Shown here piece after piece: positions 1 to 7,257 of a stretch of DNA of 64,000 bases. A program made the translations under genes and the position numbers. The notes beneath the pieces were generated by a model that saw nothing but the letters and a program-made list of their open reading frames with translations, did not search any database and was not told the origin of the DNA. Position 1 is the first letter of the stretch; each line of letters begins with the position of its first letter. Origin of the DNA: Pseudomonas syringae (GTDB lineage Bacteria > Pseudomonadota > Gammaproteobacteria > Pseudomonadales > Pseudomonadaceae); NCBI RefSeq assembly GCF_023278085.1, contig NZ_CP066265.1:3490001-3554000 (forward strand). Reading direction: 5' to 3'.

Positions 1-204
1 TCCTTGGGCATACTGTGCGCGGCCAGGGTAGGCCGACTAAATCAAAGCGCTTATCATAGCCGAAGCGGTCAAGCCCCTGACAACAGACTGCGTATTTGAC
101 GGTATAAAAGCTGCAAAAGCGGGGAAAAATGTAACCTCGCCTGTAAACTGCGCGTCAGGGTCATACTACGACCATTCATACCTGCCAAGAGAGCGACTTT
201 CCAT
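1..204. promoter_or_regulatory. Intergenic region upstream of ppiB, probably shared with a divergent gene
   Basis: Bases 1-5 read AAGGA on the minus strand, a Shine-Dalgarno-like sequence for a gene whose start lies just outside the window. In Pseudomonas aeruginosa glnS is divergent from ppiB, so glnS is the likely neighbour (inference). On the minus strand TATGAT (53-58) preceded by TTGTCA (78-83) with a 19-base spacer is a possible promoter for it. No strong promoter for ppiB could be picked out; TATAAA near 101-106 is a weak candidate. Confidence 0.4.
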
Positions 205-708
205 ATGTCCAAAGTAAAGCTGACCACCAACCACGGCGACATCGTTCTGCAACTGAACGCAGAAAAGGCTCCGCTGACTGTAGCCAACTTCATCGAATAC
301 GTTAACGCCGGCCATTACGAGAACACGGTTTTTCACCGTGTCATCGGCAACTTCATGGTCCAGGGCGGCGGTTTCGAGCCAGGCATGAAAGAAAAGAAAG
401 ACAAGCGCCCGAGCATCCAGAACGAAGCCGACAACGGCCTGCCGAACAAGAAGTACAGCGTGGCCATGGCCCGTACCATGGAGCCGCATTCGGCCTCCGC
501 GCAGTTCTTCATCAACGTGGCTGACAACGCTTTCCTGAACCACAGCGCCAAGACCGTTCAGGGTTGGGGTTATGCGGTGTTCGCCGAAGTGATCGAAGGC
601 ACTGACGTGGTCGACAAGATCAAAGGCGTGCCGACTTCCAGCAAATCCGGTCACCAGGATGTGCCGGTAGACGACGTGATCATCGAGAAAGCCGAGATCA
701 TTGAGTGA
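205..708 (+). CDS. ppiB: Cytoplasmic peptidyl-prolyl cis-trans isomerase B (cyclophilin)
   Basis: 167-residue cyclophilin that catalyses cis-trans isomerisation of Xaa-Pro bonds during protein folding. The whole protein is one cyclophilin domain. Visible hallmarks are [13 protein letters not shown] at about residues 43-55 with the catalytic-type Arg45, SAQFFINV near residue 98, and a WGYAVFAEV segment near 120. There is no signal peptide, so it should act in the cytoplasm, unlike PpiA. The length is normal for PpiB. Its stop overlaps the next gene, lpxH, in a GTGA junction, which implies co-transcription and translational coupling. The ppiB-lpxH pairing is the usual Pseudomonas order. Confidence 0.95.
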   Translation: MSKVKLTTNHGDIVLQLNAEKAPLTVANFIEYVNAGHYENTVFHRVIGNFMVQGGGFEPGMKEKKDKRPSIQNEADNGLPNKKYSVAMARTMEPHSASAQFFINVADNAFLNHSAKTVQGWGYAVFAEVIEGTDVVDKIKGVPTSSKSGHQDVPVDDVIIEKAEIIE

Positions 709-1451
709 TACTGCTGATCTCCGATCTGCATCTTGAACAGGAGCGCCCGGACATTACCCGGGCGTTCCTGGATCTCCTTGCCGGCCGCGCCCGCACCGCC
801 GAGGCGCTGTACATTCTCGGAGATTTCTTTGAAGTCTGGATCGGCGACGATGCGATGTCGCCGTTCCAGCTTTCAATCTGCAAGGCCCTGCGCGCATTGA
901 GCGACAGCGGCACTCGAATTTTTCTGATGCACGGCAACCGCGACTTCATGATCGGCAAGGGCTTTTGCAAGGCAGCGGGTTGCACGCTGTTGAGCGATCC
1001 CAGTGTCGTGCAGTTGAACGGTGAGCCAGTGCTGCTGATGCACGGCGACAGCCTGTGTACCCGCGATGAAGGCTATATCCGGATGCGCCGCTATTTGCGC
1101 CATCCGCTGACGCTTTTTATCCTGCGCCACCTGCCACTGAGCACGCGCCACAAGCTGGCGCGCAAGCTGCGTAACGAAAGCCGTGCGCAAACCAGCATGA
1201 AAGCCAATGACATTGTCGACGTGACCCCGGATGAAGTGCCGCGGATCATGCAGCAGTTCGGCGTGCGTACGCTGGTTCACGGCCATACCCATCGCCCGGC
1301 GATTCATAAGTTGCAGATCGGCGATCAGGCGGCCAGACGCATTGTGCTGGGTGACTGGGATCGTCAGGGCTGGGTGCTGCAGGTGGACGGGCAGGGATTC
1401 AATCTGAGTTCGTTCGACTTTGTGCCCGAGACGACTGCGCTGTTGAATTGA
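705..1451 (+). CDS. lpxH: UDP-2,3-diacylglucosamine diphosphatase LpxH
   Basis: 248-residue calcineurin-type metallophosphoesterase that hydrolyses UDP-2,3-diacylglucosamine to lipid X and UMP, the fourth step of lipid A synthesis, at the inner membrane surface. Metal-binding motifs run in the expected order: SDLHLE (residues 6-11), GDFFE (about 39), HGNRD (about 80), MHGDS (about 114) and HGHTHRP (about 189). Translation starts at a GTG that shares bases with the ppiB stop codon. The protein is slightly longer than the roughly 240 residues usual for the family because of its C-terminal tail. A repeat-rich gap follows, and no clear terminator was found. Confidence 0.95.
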   Translation: MILLISDLHLEQERPDITRAFLDLLAGRARTAEALYILGDFFEVWIGDDAMSPFQLSICKALRALSDSGTRIFLMHGNRDFMIGKGFCKAAGCTLLSDPSVVQLNGEPVLLMHGDSLCTRDEGYIRMRRYLRHPLTLFILRHLPLSTRHKLARKLRNESRAQTSMKANDIVDVTPDEVPRIMQQFGVRTLVHGHTHRPAIHKLQIGDQAARRIVLGDWDRQGWVLQVDGQGFNLSSFDFVPETTALLN

Positions 1452-1465
1452 TGGCGCGGGAACGC

Positions 1466-1700
1466 GGCTGCTCTGCGCATCAGGTGGATCGGGGTTCGGC
1501 TCAGATTCTCGTTCCCACGCTCCGCGTGGTAATGCCTTTCGTGACGCTCTGCGTCACACGGCTGCTCTGCGCATCAGGTGGACTGGGGGTCGGCTCAGAT
1601 TCTCGTTCCCACGCTCCGCGTGGTAATGCCTTTCGTGACGCTCTGCGTCACACGGCTGCTCTGCGCATCAGATGGATCGGGGTTCGGCTCAGGTCACCGT
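1466..1700. repeat. Tandem 94-bp repeat with REP-type hairpins (about 2.5 copies)
   Basis: A unit beginning GGCTGCTCTGCGCATCAG recurs at 1466, 1560 and 1654, an exact 94-base period; the third copy is partial. Each full unit carries two hairpins, CCACGCTCCGCGTGG and GTGACGCTCTGCGTCAC. The same hairpin pair recurs at about 1989-2035 and, inverted, at 61380-61423. It is a dispersed extragenic palindromic family. Reading frames across it are products of the repeat and are not called as genes. Confidence 0.85.
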
Positions 1701-1900
1701 TGCGCCCTTACGGCGCCCTACTTTGAGGGACCAAAGTAGGCAAAGTCCCAGCTCCGTTTCCGGCCCGACTTCGTCGGGTCCCTTCGCCCTGACGCTGATC
1801 CAGGGGTCGCCGCAACGGGCCATCCATGGCCCGGTGCGGCTAGCCTGGCGTCCTGCCAGGCTACCCCCGGATCAGCGTCAGGACTCAGCCGTCACTTACG
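1700..1900. repeat. Nested palindromic intergenic element
   Basis: Perfect 14-base inverted arms CCTGACGCTGATCC (1788-1801) and GGATCAGCGTCAGG (1869-1882) enclose two smaller palindromes, GGCCATCCATGGCC and AGCCTGGCGTCCTGCCAGGCT-like (about 1846-1866). It is preceded by the palindromic CTACTTTG...CAAAGTAG (about 1719-1740). The whole block could fold into a branched cruciform. No open reading frame in it looks genuine. Confidence 0.7.
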
Positions 1901-1984
1901 TCGCACTCTGTGTCAACAGTGCCATCGCGGTGGAAAAGCGCTGCGTTGGCAGCGGCTGCGTGCAGGGCATAACGGTGGTTGACT

Positions 1985-2040
1985 ATCGTGCCCACGCTCC
2001 GCGTGGGCATGCAGTTCGTGACGCTCTGCGTCACACGGCG
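1985..2040. repeat. Dispersed copy of the CCACGCTCCGCGTGG / GTGACGCTCTGCGTCAC repeat
   Basis: A single copy of the hairpin pair seen in the 94-bp array, here as GCCCACGCTCCGCGTGGGC followed by GTGACGCTCTGCGTCAC. It lies between lpxH and the convergent emrB gene, a typical REP position. The rest of 1900-2126 shows no gene. Confidence 0.75.
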
Positions 2041-2126
2041 GTGATGCGATGTCAGTGCCATCGCGGTTGAAAAAGCGCTTTAGAGCAGTTTGGCTAAACG
2101 CATGATTCAGATAGGCGCATAGGAAT

Positions 2127-3665
2127 CTAGTGCCCTCCCCCTGCCGCAGGCCCGGCCTTGGCGGCGAATGGGGGTTTGGCCAGCCAGACCAGCAGAATCA
2201 GCCCCGCGAATATCCAGCCCAGCAAGTAGAAGTAATCCACCGTGGACATCATGTAGGCCTGTGCGTTGAGGGTCTGCTCCAGCCGCGCATAGGCCTGCGG
2301 GCTGGCACCCCCCAGGCTGTCGAGGGCGTGGCGGGTGGCGGGGTCGAAGGTGCTGATGTTTTCGCTCAGGTAAGCATGGTGCTGGTTGGCCCGACGAATC
2401 CAGATCCAGGTGGTCAGCGACGCCGCGAAGCTGCCGCCCAGGGTCCGCAGAAAGGTTGCCAGCCCCGAACCATCGGCGATCTGGTCAGGCGGCAAGTCGG
2501 AGAGCAGGATGCTCAAGGTCGGCATGAAGAACAGCGCCACGCCGATGCCCATGAACAACTGCACCATGGCCACGTGCTCGAAATCCACGTCGGTGTTGAA
2601 GCCGGCACGCATGAAGCAGCTCAGGCCCATGGCCAGAAACGCCAGCCCTGCCAGCAGGCGCAGGTCGAACTTGTGCGCGTACTTGCCGACGAAGGGCGAC
2701 ATCAGCACCGGCAGGATACCGATCGGCGCCACGGCCAGCCCGGCCCAGGTCGCGGTATAGCCCATTTGGGTCTGCAACCACTGCGGCAGTATCAGGTTAA
2801 TGCCGAAAAAGCCCGAATAACCGCCGATCATGACCAGCGTACCAATCCGGAAATTGCGGTAGGCAAACAGCCTCAGGTTGACGACCGGGTGCTTGTCGGT
2901 CATTTCCCAGATCACGAAGAACGTCAACGCAACCAGCGAAATCAGCGATCCGGATATAATGAAGGTCGATTCGAACCAGTCCAGATCATTGCCCTTGTCG
3001 AGCACAACCTGCAACGCGCCGACGCCGACGATCAACGCCAGCAAACCAATGTAATCCAGCGGCTGCCGCGCGGTACTGACCGGCCGCTTGGCCATTTGCG
3101 AGCGCACCACCAGTACCGCGAACAGGCCGATGGGAATGTTGATGAAGAAGATCCACGGCCAGCTGTAACTGTCAGTGATCCAGCCGCCAAGAATTGGCCC
3201 GGCAATCGGCGCAACCACCGTGACCATGGCCAGCAATGCCAATGCCATCCCCCTTTTTGCAGGCGGATACACCGCAATCAGCAGGGTCTGGCTCATCGGA
3301 TACAGCGGCCCGGCCACCATGCCCTGCAGTGCCCGAAAGCCAACCAGTTCTGGCATGGATTGGGAAATACCGCACAAAAACGAAGCCATCACGAACAGGA
3401 TGGTGGCCCACAGAAACAGTTTGACCTCGCCAAAGCGCCGACTCAGCCAGCCAGTCAGCGGCAAGGCAATCGCGTTACTGACTGCAAACGAGGTAATCAC
3501 CCAGGTGCTCTGCTCCGAGCTGACCCCCAGGTTGCCGGCGATGGTCGGCAGCGCGACGTTGGCAATGGTGGTGTCGAGCACCTGCATGAACGTCGCCAGC
3601 GACAGGCCGATGGTGCACAGCAACAGGCTTGGCGGGGTGAAAGAAGCGGGGGCATTGTTGCTCAT
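2127..3665 (-). CDS. emrB: EmrB/QacA-type (DHA2) drug:H+ antiporter
   Basis: 512-residue major facilitator of the 14-helix DHA2 family, the inner-membrane pump of an EmrAB-type tripartite efflux system for hydrophobic compounds. The sequence is almost wholly hydrophobic segments. The N-terminal helix contains LDTTIANVALPTIAG, typical of the family. A motif-A-like loop is LTGWLSRRFGEVK (about residues 75-87) and a motif-C-like stretch is GPILGGWITD (about 155). The gene lies 63 bases downstream of the adaptor gene emrA on the same strand, with a MarR-type regulator gene beyond, so it is probably the last gene of a marR-emrA-emrB operon. An outer-membrane channel gene is absent, and a shared TolC-like protein may serve. 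Confidence 0.9.
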   Translation of the reverse strand: MSNNAPASFTPPSLLLCTIGLSLATFMQVLDTTIANVALPTIAGNLGVSSEQSTWVITSFAVSNAIALPLTGWLSRRFGEVKLFLWATILFVMASFLCGISQSMPELVGFRALQGMVAGPLYPMSQTLLIAVYPPAKRGMALALLAMVTVVAPIAGPILGGWITDSYSWPWIFFINIPIGLFAVLVVRSQMAKRPVSTARQPLDYIGLLALIVGVGALQVVLDKGNDLDWFESTFIISGSLISLVALTFFVIWEMTDKHPVVNLRLFAYRNFRIGTLVMIGGYSGFFGINLILPQWLQTQMGYTATWAGLAVAPIGILPVLMSPFVGKYAHKFDLRLLAGLAFLAMGLSCFMRAGFNTDVDFEHVAMVQLFMGIGVALFFMPTLSILLSDLPPDQIADGSGLATFLRTLGGSFAASLTTWIWIRRANQHHAYLSENISTFDPATRHALDSLGGASPQAYARLEQTLNAQAYMMSTVDYFYLLGWIFAGLILLVWLAKPPFAAKAGPAAGGGH

Positions 3666-3728
3666 CGCGAATCCCTGAAAACAAGTGCGGCACCCCGGCC
3701 TGTGGGCCAGGGTTCACGGATTGGCGTT

Positions 3729-4937
3729 TCAGCGCTGCGCGGACGTCTTGCCGCCGGAAGCACTGTTGTCGTGGATCAGACGGGTAATCAGCGCGTCGGC
3801 ATCGGCCAACTGCTCGGTGTAGACCTGAGTGCTGAAAGCCGCCTGTTTGCGTGGCTGCTGCGCCAGCACCGGACCGCTCTGATCATGCAGATTGACTTCA
3901 ACGGTGGTCGACAGGCCGACCCGCAATGGGTGCTTCGCCAGTTCTTCCGGGTTGATATGCACCCGCACCGGCACGCGCTGGACGATCTTGATCCAGTTAC
4001 CGGTCGCATTCTGTGCAGGCAACAATGCGAAGGCACTGCCGGTGCCAGCGCCCAGGCTGTCGATGGTGCCGCTGTACTTCACATCACTGCCGTACAGGTC
4101 AGAGCTGATTTCTACCGGCTGACCGATGCGCATCTTGCCCAGTTGGGTTTCCTTGAAGTTGGCATCGATCCACAACTGATCCAGCGGGATGACCGCCATG
4201 GTCGCGGTGCCTGGTTGAATGCGCTGCCCCAGTTGAACGGTGCGCTTGGCCACATAACCGGTAACCGGCGCTACCAGCGTGGAGCGTGCATTGGCCAGAT
4301 ACGCCTGACGCAATTGAGCCGCCGCGGCCTTGACGTCGGGATGCGAGGACACAACGGTGTCATCGACCAGCGCCACGCTGGTGCTCAACTGCTGCTGAAG
4401 GCTGTTCAAGGCGCTTTGCGCACTGGTCAGACTGTCTCGGGCATGGGACAGCTCTTCCTGCGAAATCGCGCCGCCCGCCGCCAGACTACGGCGACGGTTA
4501 TAGTTGTCCTGAGCGGTCTGCACCGCGGTACGCTGCGCGGCCAGTTGCGCTTTCATGCCATCAACGTTGCTGTACAGACCGCGCACCTGACGTACAACCT
4601 TGCCCAGATTGGCCTCGGCGCTTTGCAGCGAAACCTCGGCGTCACTCGGGTCGAACTTGAGCAGAACCTGCCCTTCGTGCACAAGATCGCCGTCATCGGC
4701 ACCAATACTGATGACCGTCCCGGTCACCAGCGGCGTGATCTCGACCACGTTGCCGTTCACGTAGGCATCGTCGGTTTCCTCGCTCCATTGCCCGTATACC
4801 TCATACCAGGCCCAGATGCCCAGGCCGCAAAGCACGACAATGATCGCCAGCACGATCAGCAGAAACCTGCGCTTGCCGGGGTTGGCGTCTTTCTTTTGCG
4901 ACGTTTCCGATGTGTTTTCAGTGGCGGCAGTGGCCAT
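3729..4937 (-). CDS. emrA: EmrA-type HlyD-family efflux adaptor
   Basis: 402-residue membrane fusion protein linking the EmrB-type pump to an outer-membrane channel. A short charged cytoplasmic N-terminus is followed by one membrane helix (about residues 24-46). Then come a biotinyl-lipoyl-like half motif (EETDDAYVNGNVVEITP, about 54-70), a long Ala/Gln-rich coiled-coil hairpin (about 100-195), the second lipoyl half (about 215-235) and a beta-barrel region ending near residue 345. The EETDDAYVNGN signature is characteristic of EmrA. It lies 100 bases downstream of the marR-type gene and just upstream of emrB, so all three are likely co-transcribed from the promoter at 5565-5592. Confidence 0.9.
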   Translation of the reverse strand: MATAATENTSETSQKKDANPGKRRFLLIVLAIIVVLCGLGIWAWYEVYGQWSEETDDAYVNGNVVEITPLVTGTVISIGADDGDLVHEGQVLLKFDPSDAEVSLQSAEANLGKVVRQVRGLYSNVDGMKAQLAAQRTAVQTAQDNYNRRRSLAAGGAISQEELSHARDSLTSAQSALNSLQQQLSTSVALVDDTVVSSHPDVKAAAAQLRQAYLANARSTLVAPVTGYVAKRTVQLGQRIQPGTATMAVIPLDQLWIDANFKETQLGKMRIGQPVEISSDLYGSDVKYSGTIDSLGAGTGSAFALLPAQNATGNWIKIVQRVPVRVHINPEELAKHPLRVGLSTTVEVNLHDQSGPVLAQQPRKQAAFSTQVYTEQLADADALITRLIHDNSASGGKTSAQR

Positions 4938-5037
4938 GACGATTACCTTGTAGTCAGCGACGGCTGGACAGTTGCCAACGCCCTTTCAGGGCGGTGGGCG
5001 GTTAGCAGGCTTGCGCATGCTCGCGATGTCGTACCGT

Positions 5038-5526
5038 TCAGCCTTTGGCTTTGGGATTGAAGCTCAAGCGAGTGAGCGTGATGTGGTCATCTGCGGCCAC
5101 CAGCACTTTGGTCAGAATGCGTTGCAGCGCCGCAACCTCCTCCACGTCCAGCGGGGCGAAAATATCGTTCATGGCGTCGGCACCGATCTGCGGCAACAGA
5201 TCGGAAAGCGTCTGCCCCTGCTCGGTCAGCGCGAGGCGAACCTGACGACGATCCGTTGCCGAACGCGTCCGCACAATCAGCTCTTTCTGCTCCAGACGGT
5301 CCAGCATGCGAGTCATCGAGCCGCTGTCCAGCGACAGGTGCCGACACAATTCCACTGGGGTATCGGTGGAGAACTGGGCAATGATGATCAGCACCTTGAA
5401 CTGCGCAAAGGTCACGTCATAAGGCAGCAGATACTTGTCCAGCATGCGGTCTTTGAGCGCATTGGTTCGACCGACCAGCAACCCGATCAGGGTGGAATCG
5501 AAATTTTCGGGACTGAAATGTTTCAA
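5038..5526 (-). CDS. MarR-family transcriptional regulator of the emrAB operon
   Basis: 162-residue MarR/EmrR-type winged-helix repressor. The central DNA-binding part contains VTFAQFKVLIIIAQ, the recognition-helix stretch LSLDSGSMTRMLDRLEQKEL, and the wing (RSATDRRQVRLALTEQG), all in normal order for the family. The reading frame begins at TTG (5526-5524), since no ATG occurs until residue 28. Homologous MarR proteins need this N-terminal helix, so the TTG start is favoured despite a weak ribosome site. The gene heads the efflux operon. Two 12-base palindromes in its promoter suggest autoregulation relieved by a ligand, as for EmrR/MarR. Confidence 0.88.
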   Translation of the reverse strand: MKHFSPENFDSTLIGLLVGRTNALKDRMLDKYLLPYDVTFAQFKVLIIIAQFSTDTPVELCRHLSLDSGSMTRMLDRLEQKELIVRTRSATDRRQVRLALTEQGQTLSDLLPQIGADAMNDIFAPLDVEEVAALQRILTKVLVAADDHITLTRLSFNPKAKG

Positions 5527-5542
5527 GGACTTACCCGGATAG

Positions 5543-5592
5543 CTGCTTAAGCAGTGATTACAAAATATTACTGCCTAGGCAGCCGTTGTCAA
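5543..5592 (-). promoter_or_regulatory. Promoter and two palindromic operators of the marR-emrAB operon
   Basis: On the minus strand TTGACA (5592-5587) and TAATAT (5570-5565) are separated by 16 bases, close to consensus. A perfect 12-base palindrome CTGCCTAGGCAG (5571-5582) sits in that spacer, and a second, CTGCTTAAGCAG (5543-5554), lies 28 bases downstream centre to centre, in the expected leader. Binding of the MarR protein to the first would occlude RNA polymerase. Confidence 0.75.
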
Positions 5593-5624
5593 AGCATTTA
5601 TTAGCTTGCTTACTAAAAGCCCAT

Positions 5625-5658
5625 AAAAAAACGACTGCTGGTGAGGCGGTCGTTTTTT
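5625..5658. terminator. Bidirectional rho-independent terminator downstream of miaE
   Basis: The stem AAAAAACGACTGC / GCGGTCGTTTTTT (5626-5638 and 5646-5658) has a seven-base loop and one G-T wobble, flanked by A and T tracts. It sits 20 bases after the miaE stop on the minus strand and just upstream of the marR promoter, insulating the efflux operon. Confidence 0.85.
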
Positions 5659-5677
5659 GTGAAGCGTGTGCGAGCAA

Positions 5678-6301
5678 TCAGGCAGCGGCAGGCACCTCAG
5701 CAGGTACGCCGCTGTGAAAACGGAACTCTTCGTCCGGGCTTTCGATCAGCTCGCGCTCGGCCAGGCGGATTTCTTCGATCTTGGCATCGATATCGGCCTT
5801 GTCGCCGTAGCTGTAGGCGAGCTTCAGGTAGTCCTGAAAATGCCGCGCTTCGGACTTCAGCAGGCCGCCGTAGAACTTCGCCAGCTCTTCATCCAGGTGC
5901 GGCACCAGCGCAGCGAAACGCTCGCAGGAGCGCGCCTCGACGATAGCGCCGACGATCAGCGCGTCGGTCAGCCGGTACGGGTTGTGATTGCGCACGAGTT
6001 TGCGCAACGCTCCGGCGTAGCGTGCCGAGCTGATATTGACCAGCGGGATCTGGCGCTTGCGGATGATGCTGATCACCTGCTCGAAATGGCGCAGCTCTTC
6101 GCGGGCCAGACGCGACATCTTGCTCAGCAGGTCGAATTTGTCGTTGTACTGGAACATGAACTGAAACGCGGCCCCGGCGGCCTTCTTCTCGTTGTTCGCA
6201 TGATCGATCAACAGGATGTCCAGGTTGCGCAGTGCAGCCTGAACCCAGCTGTCGGGCGTGCGGCAGAGCAGAAAGGCTTCGATTTCAGGGATCGGGTACA
6301 T
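5678..6301 (-). CDS. miaE: tRNA-(ms2io6A37) hydroxylase MiaE
   Basis: 207-residue ferritin-like di-iron monooxygenase that hydroxylates the isopentenyl side chain of 2-methylthio-N6-isopentenyladenosine at tRNA position 37. Two iron-binding motifs of the ExxH kind are visible: REELRHFEQV (about residues 68-77) and KSEARHFQDYLKLA (about 143-156). Iron ligands are also expected in LLIDHANNEKKAA. The reading frame is open further upstream to 6367, but the ATG at 6301 giving MYPIPEIEAFLL matches the usual N-terminus. Upstream codons look like leader. The terminator at 5625-5658 follows directly. Confidence 0.88.
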   Translation of the reverse strand: MYPIPEIEAFLLCRTPDSWVQAALRNLDILLIDHANNEKKAAGAAFQFMFQYNDKFDLLSKMSRLAREELRHFEQVISIIRKRQIPLVNISSARYAGALRKLVRNHNPYRLTDALIVGAIVEARSCERFAALVPHLDEELAKFYGGLLKSEARHFQDYLKLAYSYGDKADIDAKIEEIRLAERELIESPDEEFRFHSGVPAEVPAAA

Positions 6302-6384
6302 AAGCTCACAGAATGACGAAGAGGCAAGGTCCGGCATTATACGAGCAGCACCGGGGACTCGCGACACAAATGCACAGCGGCCAG

Positions 6385-6855
6385 TCAGGCGCCAAATGCA
6401 TCTTTTAAGAAGCCTGGCGCGATGTAGCGCTGATAGTGCGCCTCGGACAGCAGGAAGAACTCTCGGTCGATCGCGTCGCGCAGCTCCGGCAACGTCCAGT
6501 CACGAAACTCCGGCAACAACACGAAACCGTAGGCCTCGACCTGACTGATGACCCGCGCGCCGCGTGCGATCAACTGATAGGCCCAGCAATACTCGGACTG
6601 ATGCGGCACGAAGCGGATCTTGCGCTGGGTGAGCTGCATGCGCAGCTTGTCGGCATCGAAGATTTCAAGCTTGGCGGTCATCACCTGAACCAGCAATTGC
6701 TCCAGACGCAGCCACACCGCTCTTTTTTCATCTTCGTTGTAGCCATTCCAATGGATGACCTCGTGATGGAAGCGTTTGCAGCCACGGCACACCAGATCCC
6801 CGTAAACAGTGGAGCAAAGGCCGACGCAAGGTGTCTTGATGATGTAATCAGGCAT
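6385..6855 (-). CDS. DUF1289 domain protein with N-terminal cysteine cluster
   Basis: 156-residue protein. Residues about 8-55 form a DUF1289 domain: TPCVGLCS, then VCRGCKRFHHEVIHW, giving four cysteines positioned to bind a metal or Fe-S cluster, followed by the conserved WNGYNEDEKRAVWLRLE stretch. The C-terminal hundred residues are a pseudomonad-type extension with no domain I recognise. Function is unknown. It lies 83 bases upstream of the miaE start on the same strand and may be transcribed with it. Confidence 0.8.
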   Translation of the reverse strand: MPDYIIKTPCVGLCSTVYGDLVCRGCKRFHHEVIHWNGYNEDEKRAVWLRLEQLLVQVMTAKLEIFDADKLRMQLTQRKIRFVPHQSEYCWAYQLIARGARVISQVEAYGFVLLPEFRDWTLPELRDAIDREFFLLSEAHYQRYIAPGFLKDAFGA

Positions 6856-7257
6856 GTCAGGCAGGACTGGGGAAGGCGAAACAAGCGGGTATGTTAGCCC
6901 TTTGTCTAAGCAAGTTCACCCCTGAAGATGTAGGGGCTAACTTACCTTTGACGAAGTTTTGGCGTAGAATCAGCGAGCCTTTTAAGGCGCCAATGTCCGT
7001 TGGAAGCTGTTTTCAAAGCGTCACGAGCACAGTCAGGTTAACCCCGCAGCGCGGCGTCGACAGGCCATTCCCTCATCACGAATGGCCGTGTCGACCGCTC
7101 ATCCCCCCGTTCTGCAGGCGTAAAACTTTGAAAACAGCTTCTGTTAGGAATCGCCGACACCCTGCCAACAAGGTTCAATAAGCCTTGCGTGGGCGCGGAC
7201 GATTTCTGGATGAGCGTCCCGGACACCCATTTGGGACCACTGATGAGGGTTAATACT
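6856..7257 (+). promoter_or_regulatory. acnB promoter region and long structured leader
   Basis: The 402-base gap contains no credible gene. TAGAAT at 6965-6970 could be the -10 box, which would give a leader of about 280 bases. An exact 16-base inverted repeat lies at 7003-7018 and 7126-7141 and encloses a second, bulged palindrome (7051-7069 with 7081-7099). The start codon is preceded by GAGGG at 7245-7249. Confidence 0.6.

Noticed and set aside
1448..2070. Frames of 92 and 132 codons downstream of lpxH
   Set aside because: They run through the tandem and palindromic repeats and consist of repeated translated peptides, not protein-like sequence.
2130..5060. Long 976-codon frame on the plus strand opposite emrB and emrA
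   Set aside because: It is the antisense reading of two clear genes, with a His/Gln/Arg-rich composition typical of GC-rich shadow frames.
6859..7257. Small RNA gene in the acnB leader
   Set aside because: The palindromes are suggestive but no independent promoter or terminator could be shown; kept as a structural finding only.
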